Counted from the stretch's first letter, positions 1 to 8,439 are shown. The stretch: 11,389 bases of DNA from Euperipatoides rowelli (GCA_003024985.2 PXIH01S0135258.1); one strand, 5' to 3'. The notes: generated by a model from the sequence alone, not told the origin. Program-made: numbers and translations.

Positions 1-29
1 CCCCTTCCCCCTCCTTAGCTATGCCCCTG
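1..29. mobile_element. Possible right end of a hAT-like DNA transposon, cut by the window edge
   Basis: Read on the minus strand, the segment begins CAGGGGCATAGCTAAGGAGG. This resembles CAGGGG-type termini known from hAT-superfamily transposons. If it is such an end, the eight bases that follow (30-37, GATGTAGA) would be the target-site duplication, since hAT elements duplicate 8 bp. The other end lies outside the window, so neither the inverted repeat nor the duplication can be confirmed. A chance C-rich tract is the alternative. Confidence 0.25.
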
Positions 30-32
30 GAT

Positions 33-54
33 GTAGATATAGATAGATAGATAT
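33..54. repeat. GATA microsatellite
   Basis: A short run of GATA units with one interrupted unit lies between the C-rich left edge and the hairpin. It carries no other signal. Confidence 0.75.
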
Positions 55-60
55 GGAAAC

Positions 61-104
61 CTGTTTCTATGCTGTGGAGATTGGTCTCCACAGCATAGAA
101 ACAG
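61..104. repeat. Perfect 20-bp inverted repeat with a 4-nt loop
   Basis: Bases 61-80 are the exact reverse complement of bases 85-104, separated by TTGG. The stem is unusually GC-balanced for this window and is followed by a run of seven T (105-111). It sits just upstream of the LINE fossil, whose open frame can be traced back to about 112. It could be a foldback repeat, a local inverted duplication, a small hairpin RNA, or an artefact of sequencing or assembly. No Helitron-type CTRR end follows it. Confidence 0.85.
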
Positions 105-111
105 TTTTTTT

Positions 112-1959
112 ACCCAATTTTATTATTGTAACTTAATAAACTGGTTTAATTACTTCTCAAGTGTTATAACAATGGATTTACTCTCTCTAAATTATAACTG
201 CTCAGATAAAAGTGGCACATATTTAGATTCACCATTATCTATTATAGAGCTGAATTCTGCATTGGACCATATGAAAAATAGGAAATCTCCTGGTTTTGAT
301 CTTGTTAGGAACAAATTCTTGAAGGAAACTTCACTTACATTTAGATTATAGATTTTGTATTTATTAAACAGGATGTTTTCAGGGGCTGTCATTCCATCTC
401 AAATTTCAAGAGCTGTAATATACCCTATATTTAAGAAAGGTAATCCAGATGACTGGTTAACTATAGACTCTTTGCTTTGTTACCGTCTATAACAAAGATC
501 CCTTTATACTTAATATAAGACATAACTTTTGGTGTAATGAGTATTGTGTTCTGCATGGAGCACAGGTGGGCTTTCACCCTACACATTCCACTCCACAAAT
601 TTTTACTTTGTACTCCTTCTTACATATTAGTTATCAAGAAAAAGTAAATATTTATTATAGTATTATTTTACTTTATTCATTGACATTTCCAATGCTTTTT
701 GACTCAGTAAACCGTTTGATTCTCTAGAACATTATGCATAAATATAAAATATCTAGCCTACTAGGCTTATTAATTTTATTAGGAACTATTATTATGGTGA
801 AATGTCAAGGGATATTGATATAAAATGGGAATATTACAGAGTGATGCTATTACCCTAATGTTGTTCAATCTTTATATTGATGAATTAATTGTTTTCTCGG
901 CACCACTATGATTCTTGGTATATCATGATGTCATAGTTCTATTGGCCGACTCCAATATCAATCTGCAAAAAAATGACTTAACAAAAAAAAAAATTTCAGA
1001 GAGAGAATTGAAGATGATTAGGCAAAAATTGAATGTTAGTTTTTACGACTGATAATAATCCATATAAAAGGTTTAATTTTTATTGGGATATGCATAAATT
1101 ACTAAAAATTAGGCTACTAATTCTTATATTCTTATACTGATTTTATACTAATGATTTTTTTAATGTGTATACAGTACATATTATAATAACAAAGCTAAAA
1201 GATCACTTTTGCAACTATGACTTTATTTACCAAAATAAAAACTTCAAATATAATTAATCCATTTAGATTGTTTAGTTCTATGGCACTTTCATCTCTTTAT
1301 AGGCAAGTCCTATTGCTATTTGGTCTTTTTGGTATCTTGAAAAGGTTATTTAAAAAAAAATTTAGGTTGTAAAAATATATTCCAGGTTGCCTGTTTAGTT
1401 TTGAATTGTGTTTACCAATGATCTCATTCTGCTCTGTCAAAATGATATTGAAATATTACAATTTTACAAATTTTACCTTCTTGTTATCCCAAGGCTGTAT
1501 ATGTGAAACTTGGTTCTCTCCCTGGGCAAACTGGTTTTTTAAGGTGAGAAATTTTCTGTATAACTCTGGTTATTTTTATTTATTTGACATGCACATTTAC
1601 ACTGCGAATCTATCCAGGTAGCCTAAATGGTTTTTTTGAGCTGGTCAGTGTTATCAATTAAGGACTTGAATTGTGACCTGTGTAACATGAAGCAGGTGGA
1701 ATCTTTTACTAATTTTCTAGTTTTATGTCCTAGATAGGATTAGTTTTATAAAAAATGCCTTTTGTTAGATAATATACAATTTCTCAATTCATTGCTTAGA
1801 GATGAACAATTTATTATATTTAAGATATTGTCATTGTTAGATATGCAAAGTCTTTATCCAATGTTAAAGGATAATTTGATTACAAGATTATTTTTGCTTT
1901 TTTGTGTAAAATGTTTTTTGTATCAGATTCCCATTATCAAACACAATTATGATGAATAA
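112..1959 (+). pseudogene. Broken reverse transcriptase ORF of the LINE
   Basis: The original product would be an ORF2-type polyprotein that copies its RNA by target-primed reverse transcription. Frame 1 runs from about 112 to 458 and contains MKNRKSPGFDLV (near 268-306), the typical conserved block ahead of the palm. It is interrupted by TAG at 349-351. The reading then moves to frame 3 at 459 (NYR...LPSITKI), to frame 2 by about 530 (QVGFHPTHST, then FDSVNR near 698-715), and back to frame 3 at 828 (LFNLYIDEL, then YHDVIVLLADS from 921). By alignment to the family pattern, the motif A aspartate position reads Thr (683-685). The YADD motif reads Tyr-His-Asp-Val, so the second Asp is gone. 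Another stop lies at 909-911. At the C-terminus, frame 1 shows Cys-Asp-Leu-Cys (1672-1683), then FTNFL where the family usually has His, then Cys (1726). The last open stretch ends at TAA 1957-1959. The copy cannot make a working enzyme. Confidence 0.88.
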
Positions 1960-1975
1960 ATAAATAAATTTAAAC
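112..1975 (+). mobile_element. 5'-truncated, decayed non-LTR (LINE) retrotransposon
   Basis: The boundaries come from the traceable reverse transcriptase frame on the left and from a TAAATAAATAAAT tail right after the last stop codon (1957-1975) on the right. From left to right I can see reverse transcriptase core motifs (about 223-960), a weak post-RT/thumb region (about 1180-1520), a C-terminal Cys-rich motif (1672-1728) and the short AATA-type tail. No endonuclease domain or ORF1 is present, as expected for a 5'-truncated insertion. The coding strand changes frame several times and contains in-frame stops, so this is an old copy. The clade (CR1/Jockey-like, RTE-like or other) cannot be decided by eye. 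No clear target-site duplication was found. Confidence 0.9.
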
Positions 1976-2110
1976 ATAATAAAATAAAATGAAAAATCAA
2001 ATATATAAAATCAAATGGAAAATCAGTTAGGCTTAATTGAATAAATAAAATAAGAAACAAGTCAAAAATAACAATTAATAAATGATTTTTAATAAATGAA
2101 TAAAATAATT
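1957..2110. repeat. AATA-rich tail and low-complexity flank of the LINE
   Basis: TAAA/AATA units begin exactly at the LINE stop codon and grade into irregular A-rich sequence with repeated AAATCAAAT and AATAAATAAA motifs. Only the first roughly 20 bases are confidently the LINE 3' tail. The rest may be microsatellite growth or ordinary AT-rich flank. Confidence 0.55.
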
Positions 2111-2160
2111 ACATTTCCACATCTGTCTAACTCAGTGTATTGCCTCCAAAGAAAATATAT

Positions 2161-2387
2161 AAAGCACTTGTGAAGGAAATCACCCAGTGGCTACAAATAA
2201 GATTAAAATCTATATCACCACTATTTCTGTAGTAATCAAGCTCTGTAGTTTTTTATAGATAGCTAGTAAACTTGTAAGCTCCTTAAAAGTTGTAGTAGTT
2301 CAATCATAGACCTGCTTTTGAATGTCTTTTAAGTATATCAAACAGCATTGTGCTAGGATGAGTGATTGAGGTGGAGTATCAAACCTT
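2161..2387 (+). repeat. Diverged direct repeat, copy A (shorter)
   Basis: Copy A matches copy B (about 2430-2703) in the same orientation over several blocks in the same order. The blocks are GAAATCACCCAG...TGGCTACAAATAAG (2177-2201), AGCTAGTAAACTTGTAAGCTCCT (2261-2282), and a core of about 60 bp from TTTTAAGTATATCAAACAG to AGTATCAAACC (2327-2385) around CTAGGATGAGTG. Compared with B, it lacks a block just after GCTCCT. Its version of the frame is full of stops. The origin is unknown: it could be an old dispersed repeat or a duplicated piece of a dead gene. Confidence 0.6.
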
Positions 2388-2429
2388 ACTATTATAAAAT
2401 TACAAACATTTATATTATTTTATATTATA

Positions 2430-2740
2430 TTATAGGCTCACAAAAGAAACCCTGAAGTATGGCTATAAACAAGTTTTACAAATGCACCTCAGGTCGTTTA
2501 TAGAGAAACTACTAAGTTTGCCATACGGTTGGTCAGCAAACTTTGTAACTCCTATAATCATGAATTTTTAAAAATTTATCCAGAGGACAGGAAAGGTTAT
2601 AAAGAGCTCAGAAAAGCATCAGTCAGATCTGATTTAATAGATCTTTCAAGTAAAGCGAACATCTTGCACTAGGATGAGTGGTTGAGAAGTAGTAGCAAAC
2701 CAATATACAGACTTTTCTACTCTTTTATTATAGATAAATA
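2430..2740 (+). repeat. Diverged direct repeat, copy B, with a protein-like fossil frame
   Basis: Copy B is the longer partner of copy A, with the shared core offset by 316 bp. The frame starting at 2469 stays open for 67 codons to a TAG at 2670-2672, then for 22 more to a TAA at 2739. It has no ATG start. The translation is not the F/I/K/N-rich output expected of random AT-rich DNA. It includes stretches such as YPEDRKGYKELRKASVRSDL and, after the TAG, DEWLRSSSKPIYRLFYSF. Copy A also has TAG at the aligned position, so the stop, or a different true frame, predates the duplication. I do not recognise the family. A decayed transposon ORF or an exon of a dead gene are both possible. Confidence 0.55.
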
Positions 2741-3460
2741 ATATAGACAAAAAATATGCTATAAAATATTTTTTCAGTAATATTTTATTGATTTTGCTTT
2801 AGTAGTCATCGTTTATGCTCAACCTAAAGTCATTCAGTTAATTCAAGGTCAGTGAGTTATGGAGAGAGAGAGAGACTGAGAGAGAGAGAGAGTACTTACT
2901 CTCAATAATGTCTATAATAAATCAATAAAAATATGAGCAAATAAAATCCATAAATTGACTAATGTAATTTTGATATTGAATTTCAGGGATTAAATTAATA
3001 TTGATTTCTAACAAAGCTAAACACAATTTTTTTAACATTCAAAAAGCTAATCGAAAAAGACAAGCGATCAGATGAAAAATAAAAAGAAGACCAAAACTAT
3101 TTATCATGATCAAGACTTATTGTAAACAGCAAGTCTTATACAGGTGATGGAGTTATAAAAATAATTATACAACACTAGAAATTTTTTCAAGATTTCTAAA
3201 GCAAACAACATTCTGAAAATCAAACATTATAAGAAAAACAGTTTTTCTTTATACTCTGTTATGTTATGTTTGGAAATCTTATTTCTTTCTTTTAATAGTA
3301 TATCATAGAGGGAGCATACTGTTAAGTTAGGTTAAAATTGCTATAAAAGAAATGATACCATACAAATGATATAAATACAATAATTTAATTGACATAGTAA
3401 GAATGAGGTGAACTAATTATGTGTGATTATTATGTTGTATGCATATACTAGCCTATATAT
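2741..3460. other. AT-rich intergenic stretch with a GA tract and a small palindrome
   Basis: No gene is visible. A GA/GAGA microsatellite (2862-2892, interrupted by ACT) ends in a small hairpin, GAGAGT-ACTT-ACTCTC (2888-2903). A second hairpin at 3228-3253 pairs TATAAGAAAAAC with GTTTTTCTTTATA around a single A, with one bulged base. The rest is low-complexity A/T sequence with no splice-like or coding pattern that I can support. Confidence 0.6.
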
Positions 3461-3532
3461 CCATTATGAGAGAAGCAAGCTTAGTATGTTGGTATGCCAT
3501 TATGAGAGAAATAAGGTTAGTCTATACCAATT
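3461..3532. repeat. 36-bp tandem duplication
   Basis: Two units start at 3461 and 3497. Both begin CCATTATGAGAGAA, followed by a diverged AAG and then TTAGT. The last ten or so bases of each unit no longer match. It looks like a local slippage duplication with no evident function. Confidence 0.65.
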
Positions 3533-3668
3533 AATTAGTTTATGTCTATTTGTCAGTTAATAACTAAAATATCCAAACGCTAGGCAATATCCAGCTCTGC
3601 TGCTTGTTGATTAAAATTTTGTATTATTAAATTTATTATTGTACAAAATTCTACAATCATAATAATTA

Positions 3669-4073
3669 GTGAATAAAGTATTCATGCATTGCGATCGTAG
3701 ATATCAACCCTTGTGTTTGTGCTTTGTGATTCAATCTCAAACTCTTAGGACAATATTATATTCAGTATATACAAACTATAGTGGTCACTTAACATTTTCC
3801 TTTCTTTCTCATCTAATATTTTATGTTGCTATTTTAAATACTGATGAAGCAACTTGCAAATTATATTTATACAATATTATATTTCTACTGTATTATATGA
3901 GTTATATAGATAAAATAAACGTAATAATAATAATAATAATATGTGGAGTCTTGTTCCACCTGTATCCTTTTCATATTATTAATGCATATTTCAAGCAAAT
4001 GTATTTTATTACAAATATTATGTATTCTATTGGCTATGATTTCTCTCATTACAGTAGATATGATCATGGTTAA
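3669..4073 (+). other. 134-codon open frame of uncertain meaning
   Basis: The frame opens with GTG at 3669; the first ATG is at 3684 (130 codons), and it ends at TAA (stop at about 4071-4073). That is long for DNA this AT-rich. The product is hydrophobic and aromatic, with Ile runs made by a TAA/AAT microsatellite (3922-3941), and ends FSHYSRYDHG. I see no domain, signal peptide or family motif, and no clear splice sites, Kozak context or poly(A) signal tied to it. Chance is the simplest reading. An exon or a transposon-derived piece remains possible. Confidence 0.15.
3922..3941. repeat. TAA/AAT microsatellite
   Basis: Six to seven uninterrupted TAA units lie inside the 134-codon open frame. 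There they encode a run of isoleucines, which argues that part of that frame is open only because of the repeat. Confidence 0.85.
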
Positions 4074-4929
4074 TTTATGTTATGTGTGGTGTATATTTAT
4101 TACCCAAATAAATCTCAAAATTAAAAGCATAAAATTCTATTAAAAACTATATTTTATATATACAAATTTTAAATATACAAATACAGATTAACTAAAGCAA
4201 GTATTTATTGTCAATAAATATAGCAAAAAATTAATGCAAAATAAATATTATGTCAAGCTAAAGTCAATTAAAATTTTAAAAAGGTTAAATAATTAAACCA
4301 CAATAAAAACCTTATAAATAAAAATAATAAAAATTAATCTATATAACTCAAACATATGTAATTTTATTGGCAGACCAAATTCATAAGTCATACATAGATA
4401 ATACCACCTTAAAGGAACTTTGTGGGTTGAAGAACTTTCTTAAACATTTAGCCTGTCAAACAACATTTAAATAAAAGAGGTCATGACGGGTAGGTTATGC
4501 CTAAAGATGTCAACTTAAAAAATAGTATATATGCCTTGGCTGTAAAATCTGCAATAACTATTTTCCAGAAGTAAGTGTTTGGCGCTAGAGCCACATATGG
4601 AGAAACCACAGCACTATCTAAATCAGAGGATCACTTGAAGATATGCATGCCTGATGTCATGATGATAAAGTCAGACTTTTTAACACTTTAGTTTTGTGTA
4701 AAAATGAATGAAGACAAAGAGTTGACCGCAGCATGTCCAAATCACTAATCTAAAGTTTACTCTGAGGAGAGAGTTATGCATAAACATAATAGTCAATAAT
4801 TAAAATTATCATGGCTCCTCCCTCAGAGAATCAAATGTGATAAAAGTGGCTGCCCAAAAGAAGCAGGAGGTCAGAATCATTCAATGATTCGGAAACAATC
4901 CATCTGAGAATCAGTGAGCCAAAAAGTCT
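4074..4929. other. AT-rich intergenic stretch with scattered short palindromes
   Basis: No gene is seen. Short inverted repeats include TATTTATTG-T-CAATAAATA (4202-4220, perfect) and GAATCAT-TCA-ATGATTC (4874-4890, perfect). A looser pair matches CTCTGAGG (4760-4767) with CCTCAGAG (4821-4828). The part from about 4440 to 4925 is less AT-rich than its surroundings and includes GGCTCCTCCCTC at 4813. I could not tie it to the inverted-repeat element that begins at 4934. Confidence 0.55.
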
Positions 4930-4933
4930 TTAA

Positions 4934-5038
4934 AGGTCAAATGAAACAGAGATTATTGATTTTCAAAGATAATTACTATAAAAAAAAATTCCACTGGAAA
5001 AAAATAATTTAAAATGCATAAAAAAAGTTATTTAAAGA
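4934..5038 (+). repeat. Left terminal inverted repeat of element 1
   Basis: It pairs with 5448-5572 on the opposite strand. Conservation is highest in the first 16 bases, in ATTATTGATTTTCAAAGAT and in the AAGTTATTT block. Confidence 0.85.
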
Positions 5039-5205
5039 TAAAATTAAGACTATTGCTATCCTCAAACTGAGATTACAAATTGAAACTTTCACATTTTTGT
5101 TGGGTCTGAGATTAATTTGATGACAAAATAGTCTCAATAGCTGTTTCTTTGTAATGATTTAACATGTAAATAGAGGTATGTTTAACTTATATTAAAGGTC
5201 ATTTT

Positions 5206-5221
5206 AAAAAAAAAAAAAAAT
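5206..5221. repeat. Poly(A) tract inside element 1
   Basis: A run of about 15 A follows shortly after an internal TTAAAGGTCATTTT. It is either low-complexity expansion or part of a nested terminus. Confidence 0.7.
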
Positions 5222-5447
5222 TGGACCAAAATAGCACAAAGGATGTATTTGGTTATGATTTTTTTTACAAGTATTTATACACAGAGTCCATTATGATATC
5301 CAGCCTTATGCTGACAAAGATAGCAACTATTCTATAGCTAAGTATAGCAAGCTGTATTCATTTATAGCCTATGATGTCACAAAATATCTCCCCTGGTGTG
5401 TACAGTGGACAATGTTGTTTTAAGGGGGAGGAGCTGAAGAAAATTAT

Positions 5448-5572
5448 TTTAAAAATTGAATTGTAAATAACTTTTCCTATCTAATTTTTTTTTTCTGGTG
5501 GAAATTTTTTTTAGTAAAAATCTTTGAAAATCAATAATAAAAAAAAATAAAAAAATCTGTTACATTTGACCT
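5448..5572 (-). repeat. Right terminal inverted repeat of element 1
   Basis: This is the reverse complement of the left arm, longer because of an extra T/A-rich stretch after CAGATTTTTT. It ends TGACCT, followed directly by TTAA. Confidence 0.85.
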
Positions 5573-5576
5573 TTAA

Positions 5577-6906
5577 GTAAAACCAGAATAGAAAAAAATA
5601 CTTATTACAAAAGTATTTAGCTTAGAATAAAGTCGTAAGACTAATTTAAAAAGCAAATTTAAATTTAAAGTGATATGATTACTGGGATATCAGATCCCTA
5701 TGATTCCCAATCTTGAGACCCAGACCCGATGAACTCCCACTGTTGGTAAGAACAAATATCTTTGAACCAAGGCATACTCAACTACTCTTAAATTACTAAA
5801 GTGAAAATTAACTTTCCTAGCACTTGAGATTTCTCTCTAGGTGTGCTTATGTTCGAAAATTATATATTATGTGTAAATTGCAGTTATTGAATTGTTGTAA
5901 AGTTTTCTCCTTACGAGACTTAGTAATTAAGATTTAGGACATCATGATAATAGAAACCAAAAGAAAGCCATAACCGAATAAGAACATACCCTACCTTGAG
6001 AAAACAAAAAATAATAACAGACGTTTCCCAAAGTCAAACAAAGTATTATGATACTTAAAACCTGAATATATACCAACAACCAAATACATAGTTTTAACTA
6101 TAAATATGAATCGTCAAACTCGAGCATTAATACTATTAATAAAGTTAAATAACTTCATTGGAACATCAACAACTTGGCGTATAAGTAAGATATGTATATA
6201 GCAATAAAAGCAACTGAAATAGTTCATGTTCTACCCCAGAGTAGAATTTTTACCTTACTAAAGATACAATTGTTTGGCCGACTCAACAGATATAATTAAA
6301 GAAAACTGTATAGGAATTTATGGGAGTCTTTTCCACAGTTTCCTCCCAATATAAAGTTCAAGATTTACATTTAACAGTAAGGCCTAGCACATGGCAGATA
6401 AAATAAGATGATAAAATTATCGTCCCTCTAGACAGGACAAAACGCAAAACAAATAAGCAAAAATAAACACACTTTTGACAAAATGCTCGAGAAACCGATA
6501 TTAACAAAAATAGGCTGAAATAAAATTTATTAAGTTACGTATAAGTAGGTACGAAAATCAAACAAGTCAATTCAATGCTCTTTACGCAAACACAGTTAAT
6601 CACATAGCAAAAATGGAAAAATAGTCTATAAATGTATATTTTTTCCCTCTTCATAAAATACCTTAATGTTCTTTAAGTATAAAATGAGAAAGTGGCTATA
6701 AAGTACAACAGTCCGACCAATTCCTTCTCCACTCTTTAGAGTTAGTACAAACAGTACTTAGTTATTCAAATTGTCAGGAAAGGCATAAGCCCCAGACACC
6801 ATAAACAAACTGTAGAATTAAAAAAATGCAAGTTATGGATACTACAGTTATTACTGAGACCAACATATAACTAGTAATATTATACTTAGAGTCTGGTTAT
6901 GGAATT
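5577..6906. other. Gene-free AT-rich stretch
   Basis: I see no credible coding frame, repeat family or RNA gene across this 1.3 kb. Small items only: GGGAT-ATCAG-ATCCC (5682-5698 region), a near-palindrome GATGATAAAATTATCGTC (6407-6424), and a CGTATAAGTA motif present twice (near 6179 and 6540). The composition from 5680 to 5760 is slightly richer in G+C, without a recognisable reason. Confidence 0.5.
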
Positions 6907-6988
6907 AAATTTCAAGTCAGTGACAGATGATGTTTTAGTTTACAAGCAAATTTCAAGCCATTGACATATCACATCTTAGTTTACAATA
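6907..6988. repeat. 41-bp tandem duplication
   Basis: Two units, 6907-6947 and 6948-6988, both begin AAATTTCAAG and end TTAGTTTACAA. By eye, roughly 32 of 41 positions agree. The pair lies only 22 bp from the left TTAA flank of element 2. Confidence 0.75.
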
Positions 6989-7014
6989 ACAGTCTAAGTA
7001 TTAACTTTGTTTAA

Positions 7015-7105
7015 AGGTCACACAAAATGGATTTTTTTTTTATGATTTCATTTCAAAGAAAATTCTTAAAAAAAAAATTCAAAAAAATAAAAGCATTATT
7101 TAAAA
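7015..7105 (+). repeat. Left terminal inverted repeat of element 2
   Basis: It pairs with about 8440-8540. The first 20 bases are identical between the arms after reverse-complementing. Confidence 0.88.
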
Positions 7106-7129
7106 AACAAATTTATAAGTTAATCCTTT

Positions 7130-7148
7130 AAGCTCCTCCCTCTTTAAA
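7130..7148 (+). other. Conserved subterminal GCTCCTCCC box
   Basis: AGCTCCTCCC is followed by CTTTAAAC here. In element 1, on the minus strand (about 5415-5434), it is followed by CCTTAAAAC. The box lies about 115 bp inside the end of element 2 and about 140 bp inside the end of element 1. A shared subterminal box suggests common descent and possibly a transposase-binding role; the latter is inference. Confidence 0.6.
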
Positions 7149-7216
7149 CGGTATTGCTAAAAGTATCCTGTAGGTAGGGTTGATTGCAAGCCAATGATGA
7201 CGTCTTAGTAGTCAAA

Positions 7217-7217
7217 N
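7217..7217. other. Ambiguous base (n)
   Basis: A single undetermined base sits in GTCAAANAATAAAA inside element 2, marking a low-quality or polymorphic position. Confidence 0.99.
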
Positions 7218-7998
7218 AATAAAACATTCTATAATAAATTTGGTCTTAATTTTCCATTTACATATCTTGTCAAAATATTTTTTTTATTATGGTACTCTAT
7301 ATATTTTTAAAAAAATTTACATTTTGAATTTAAATCTGTAGAAATGTTGAAAAATGTGGAGTGCGTAAGCTTTGGCGGCTTGGCGAATATAGTGAACCTA
7401 CAACAGCTGCATTATAGGTAAAAGCTGATCTAAGCATTTTTTTTTTTTAAAAAAAGGCAAATTGTTAGAATGATTTCAGTATTATTAATGCTCATTGGCA
7501 GAAACTAATTACAATATTCATAGCTTTAAAAAAAATTGTGTCTTAACCTATCACAGGTTTTTTTTTTTTACTGCTATTATTTTTCAGACAAACACATGCC
7601 AATCGTATCCTATTATTGTATTATTAAAAAAAATGTGTGTGTCTTTGTTAAAATTTAGCATTAGGGTCTTTATTTAATTTCATATTGTATAATGTAGGCT
7701 ACTTTAATTTTCTTCTTTTACTAAACCAAATAATAATATCAGTAAGTAGCCTAAATGAAAATGTTGATTGCATAAGAAAGGCCTGGGATAAATAGGTTAA
7801 GATAGATGGCCCACTCTACAGTAAGATACTATCAATAAATTTGTACTTCAGTATTTTTTAGTATTAATATTACTGTGGCTAAATCGTACGGCAATGCAAT
7901 TTATTACGTAAGAAAAAATATTATTGTATTTAGGCATATTCATCGTATACAATTATTTTTTACTTTTAGTAGCCTACATCAATTTTTTAAAGTTTCAT

Positions 7999-8068
7999 TT
8001 ATTTATTTATTTATTAATGATTTAAACCATTGGTTTATACATAAACTGATCTATAATTATGATCAGTT
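7999..8068. repeat. ATTT tract and two adjacent palindromes within element 2
   Basis: A short ATTT microsatellite (7999-8015) is followed by TAAACCA-T-TGGTTTA (8023-8037) and AACTGATC-TATAATTAT-GATCAGTT (8044-8068), both perfect. They lie well inside element 2, not at an end, and no function can be assigned. Confidence 0.7.
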
Positions 8069-8378
8069 AAAAAAAAAAACAATACAACTAAACACAAAAA
8101 ATATATACATACGCTAAAATAATAAAACAAAACAATCTAAACAATACTGATATTCTTTATTTAAATATGTTTAGCTAATTTATAAATATGATTATATAAA
8201 AGTAAATCAACCAGTCTGTGCGTGCATATTCATCTAGCTAATAAAAATAATAAACAGAAAGAATACTTGACAGATCAGAGGATAACATACTGTAGGTTAC
8301 TAATCTATGCAATGAAAGATTGCTCATTCCATGCTAACATTGAGGCAAACAATTTCATCACAAAATAACCTGACCCAA

Positions 8379-8404
8379 TGACTCATCCTAGTGACCTTTG
8401 ACCT
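8379..8404. promoter_or_regulatory. AP-1-like and DR1 nuclear-receptor-like sites in element 2
   Basis: TGACTCA (8379-8385) is a perfect match to the AP-1 consensus. TGACCTTTGACCT (8392-8404) is, on the minus strand, AGGTCA-A-AGGTCA, a perfect DR1 as bound by RXR/HNF4-type receptors. The terminal repeats of the same family also start with the AGGTCA half-site. Both matches are sequence-only; there is no evidence of binding or of a nearby promoter. Confidence 0.3.
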
Positions 8405-8439
8405 AAGTAGGAATATTTCTTAATTTCATTTCTTAATAA

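Larger units (their letters stand above)
4934..5572. mobile_element. 639-bp inverted-repeat element (MITE-like), element 1
   Basis: The left arm begins AGGTCAAATGAACAGA and the right arm, reverse-complemented, begins AGGTCAAATGTAACAGA. Both continue with ATTATTGATTTTCAAAGAT, then TTACT, an A run, TTCCAC, and finally AAGTTATTTA. The arms are about 105 bp (4934-5038) and about 125 bp (5448-5572); the difference is mostly a T/A-rich insertion in the right arm. TTAA lies immediately outside both ends (4930-4933 and 5573-5576), which fits a TTAA target duplication (piggyBac-like) or, less specifically, TA. No transposase frame is present inside, so the element is non-autonomous. A GGGAGGAGC box at 5425-5433 is shared with element 2. 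Confidence 0.85.

Noticed and set aside
192-392. 66-codon open frame on the minus strand
   Set aside because: It lies opposite the clear reverse transcriptase fossil on the plus strand and is its shadow.
1406-1621. 71-codon plus-strand frame inside the LINE
   Set aside because: The LINE-like residues here (IEILQFYKFYL, then AVYVKLGSLPG) are read in the other two frames, so this open frame is chance.
4570-4650. Segment with GGCGCTAGAGCC and GGATCACTTGAAG, briefly considered as a tRNA-derived SINE
   Set aside because: No A box/B box pair at proper spacing, no cloverleaf and no poly(A) or short-repeat tail.
7196-7208. TGACGTCT as a CRE site and CCAAT box in element 2
   Set aside because: It is one base off the palindromic CRE and has no promoter context; the similar but altered sequence in element 1 suggests inherited element sequence rather than a conserved site.
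7495-8117. Two open frames of 60 and 80 codons inside element 2
   Set aside because: They are low-complexity F/I/Y/K-rich translations, the start codons are poor, and there is no transposase motif such as a DDE/D pattern.
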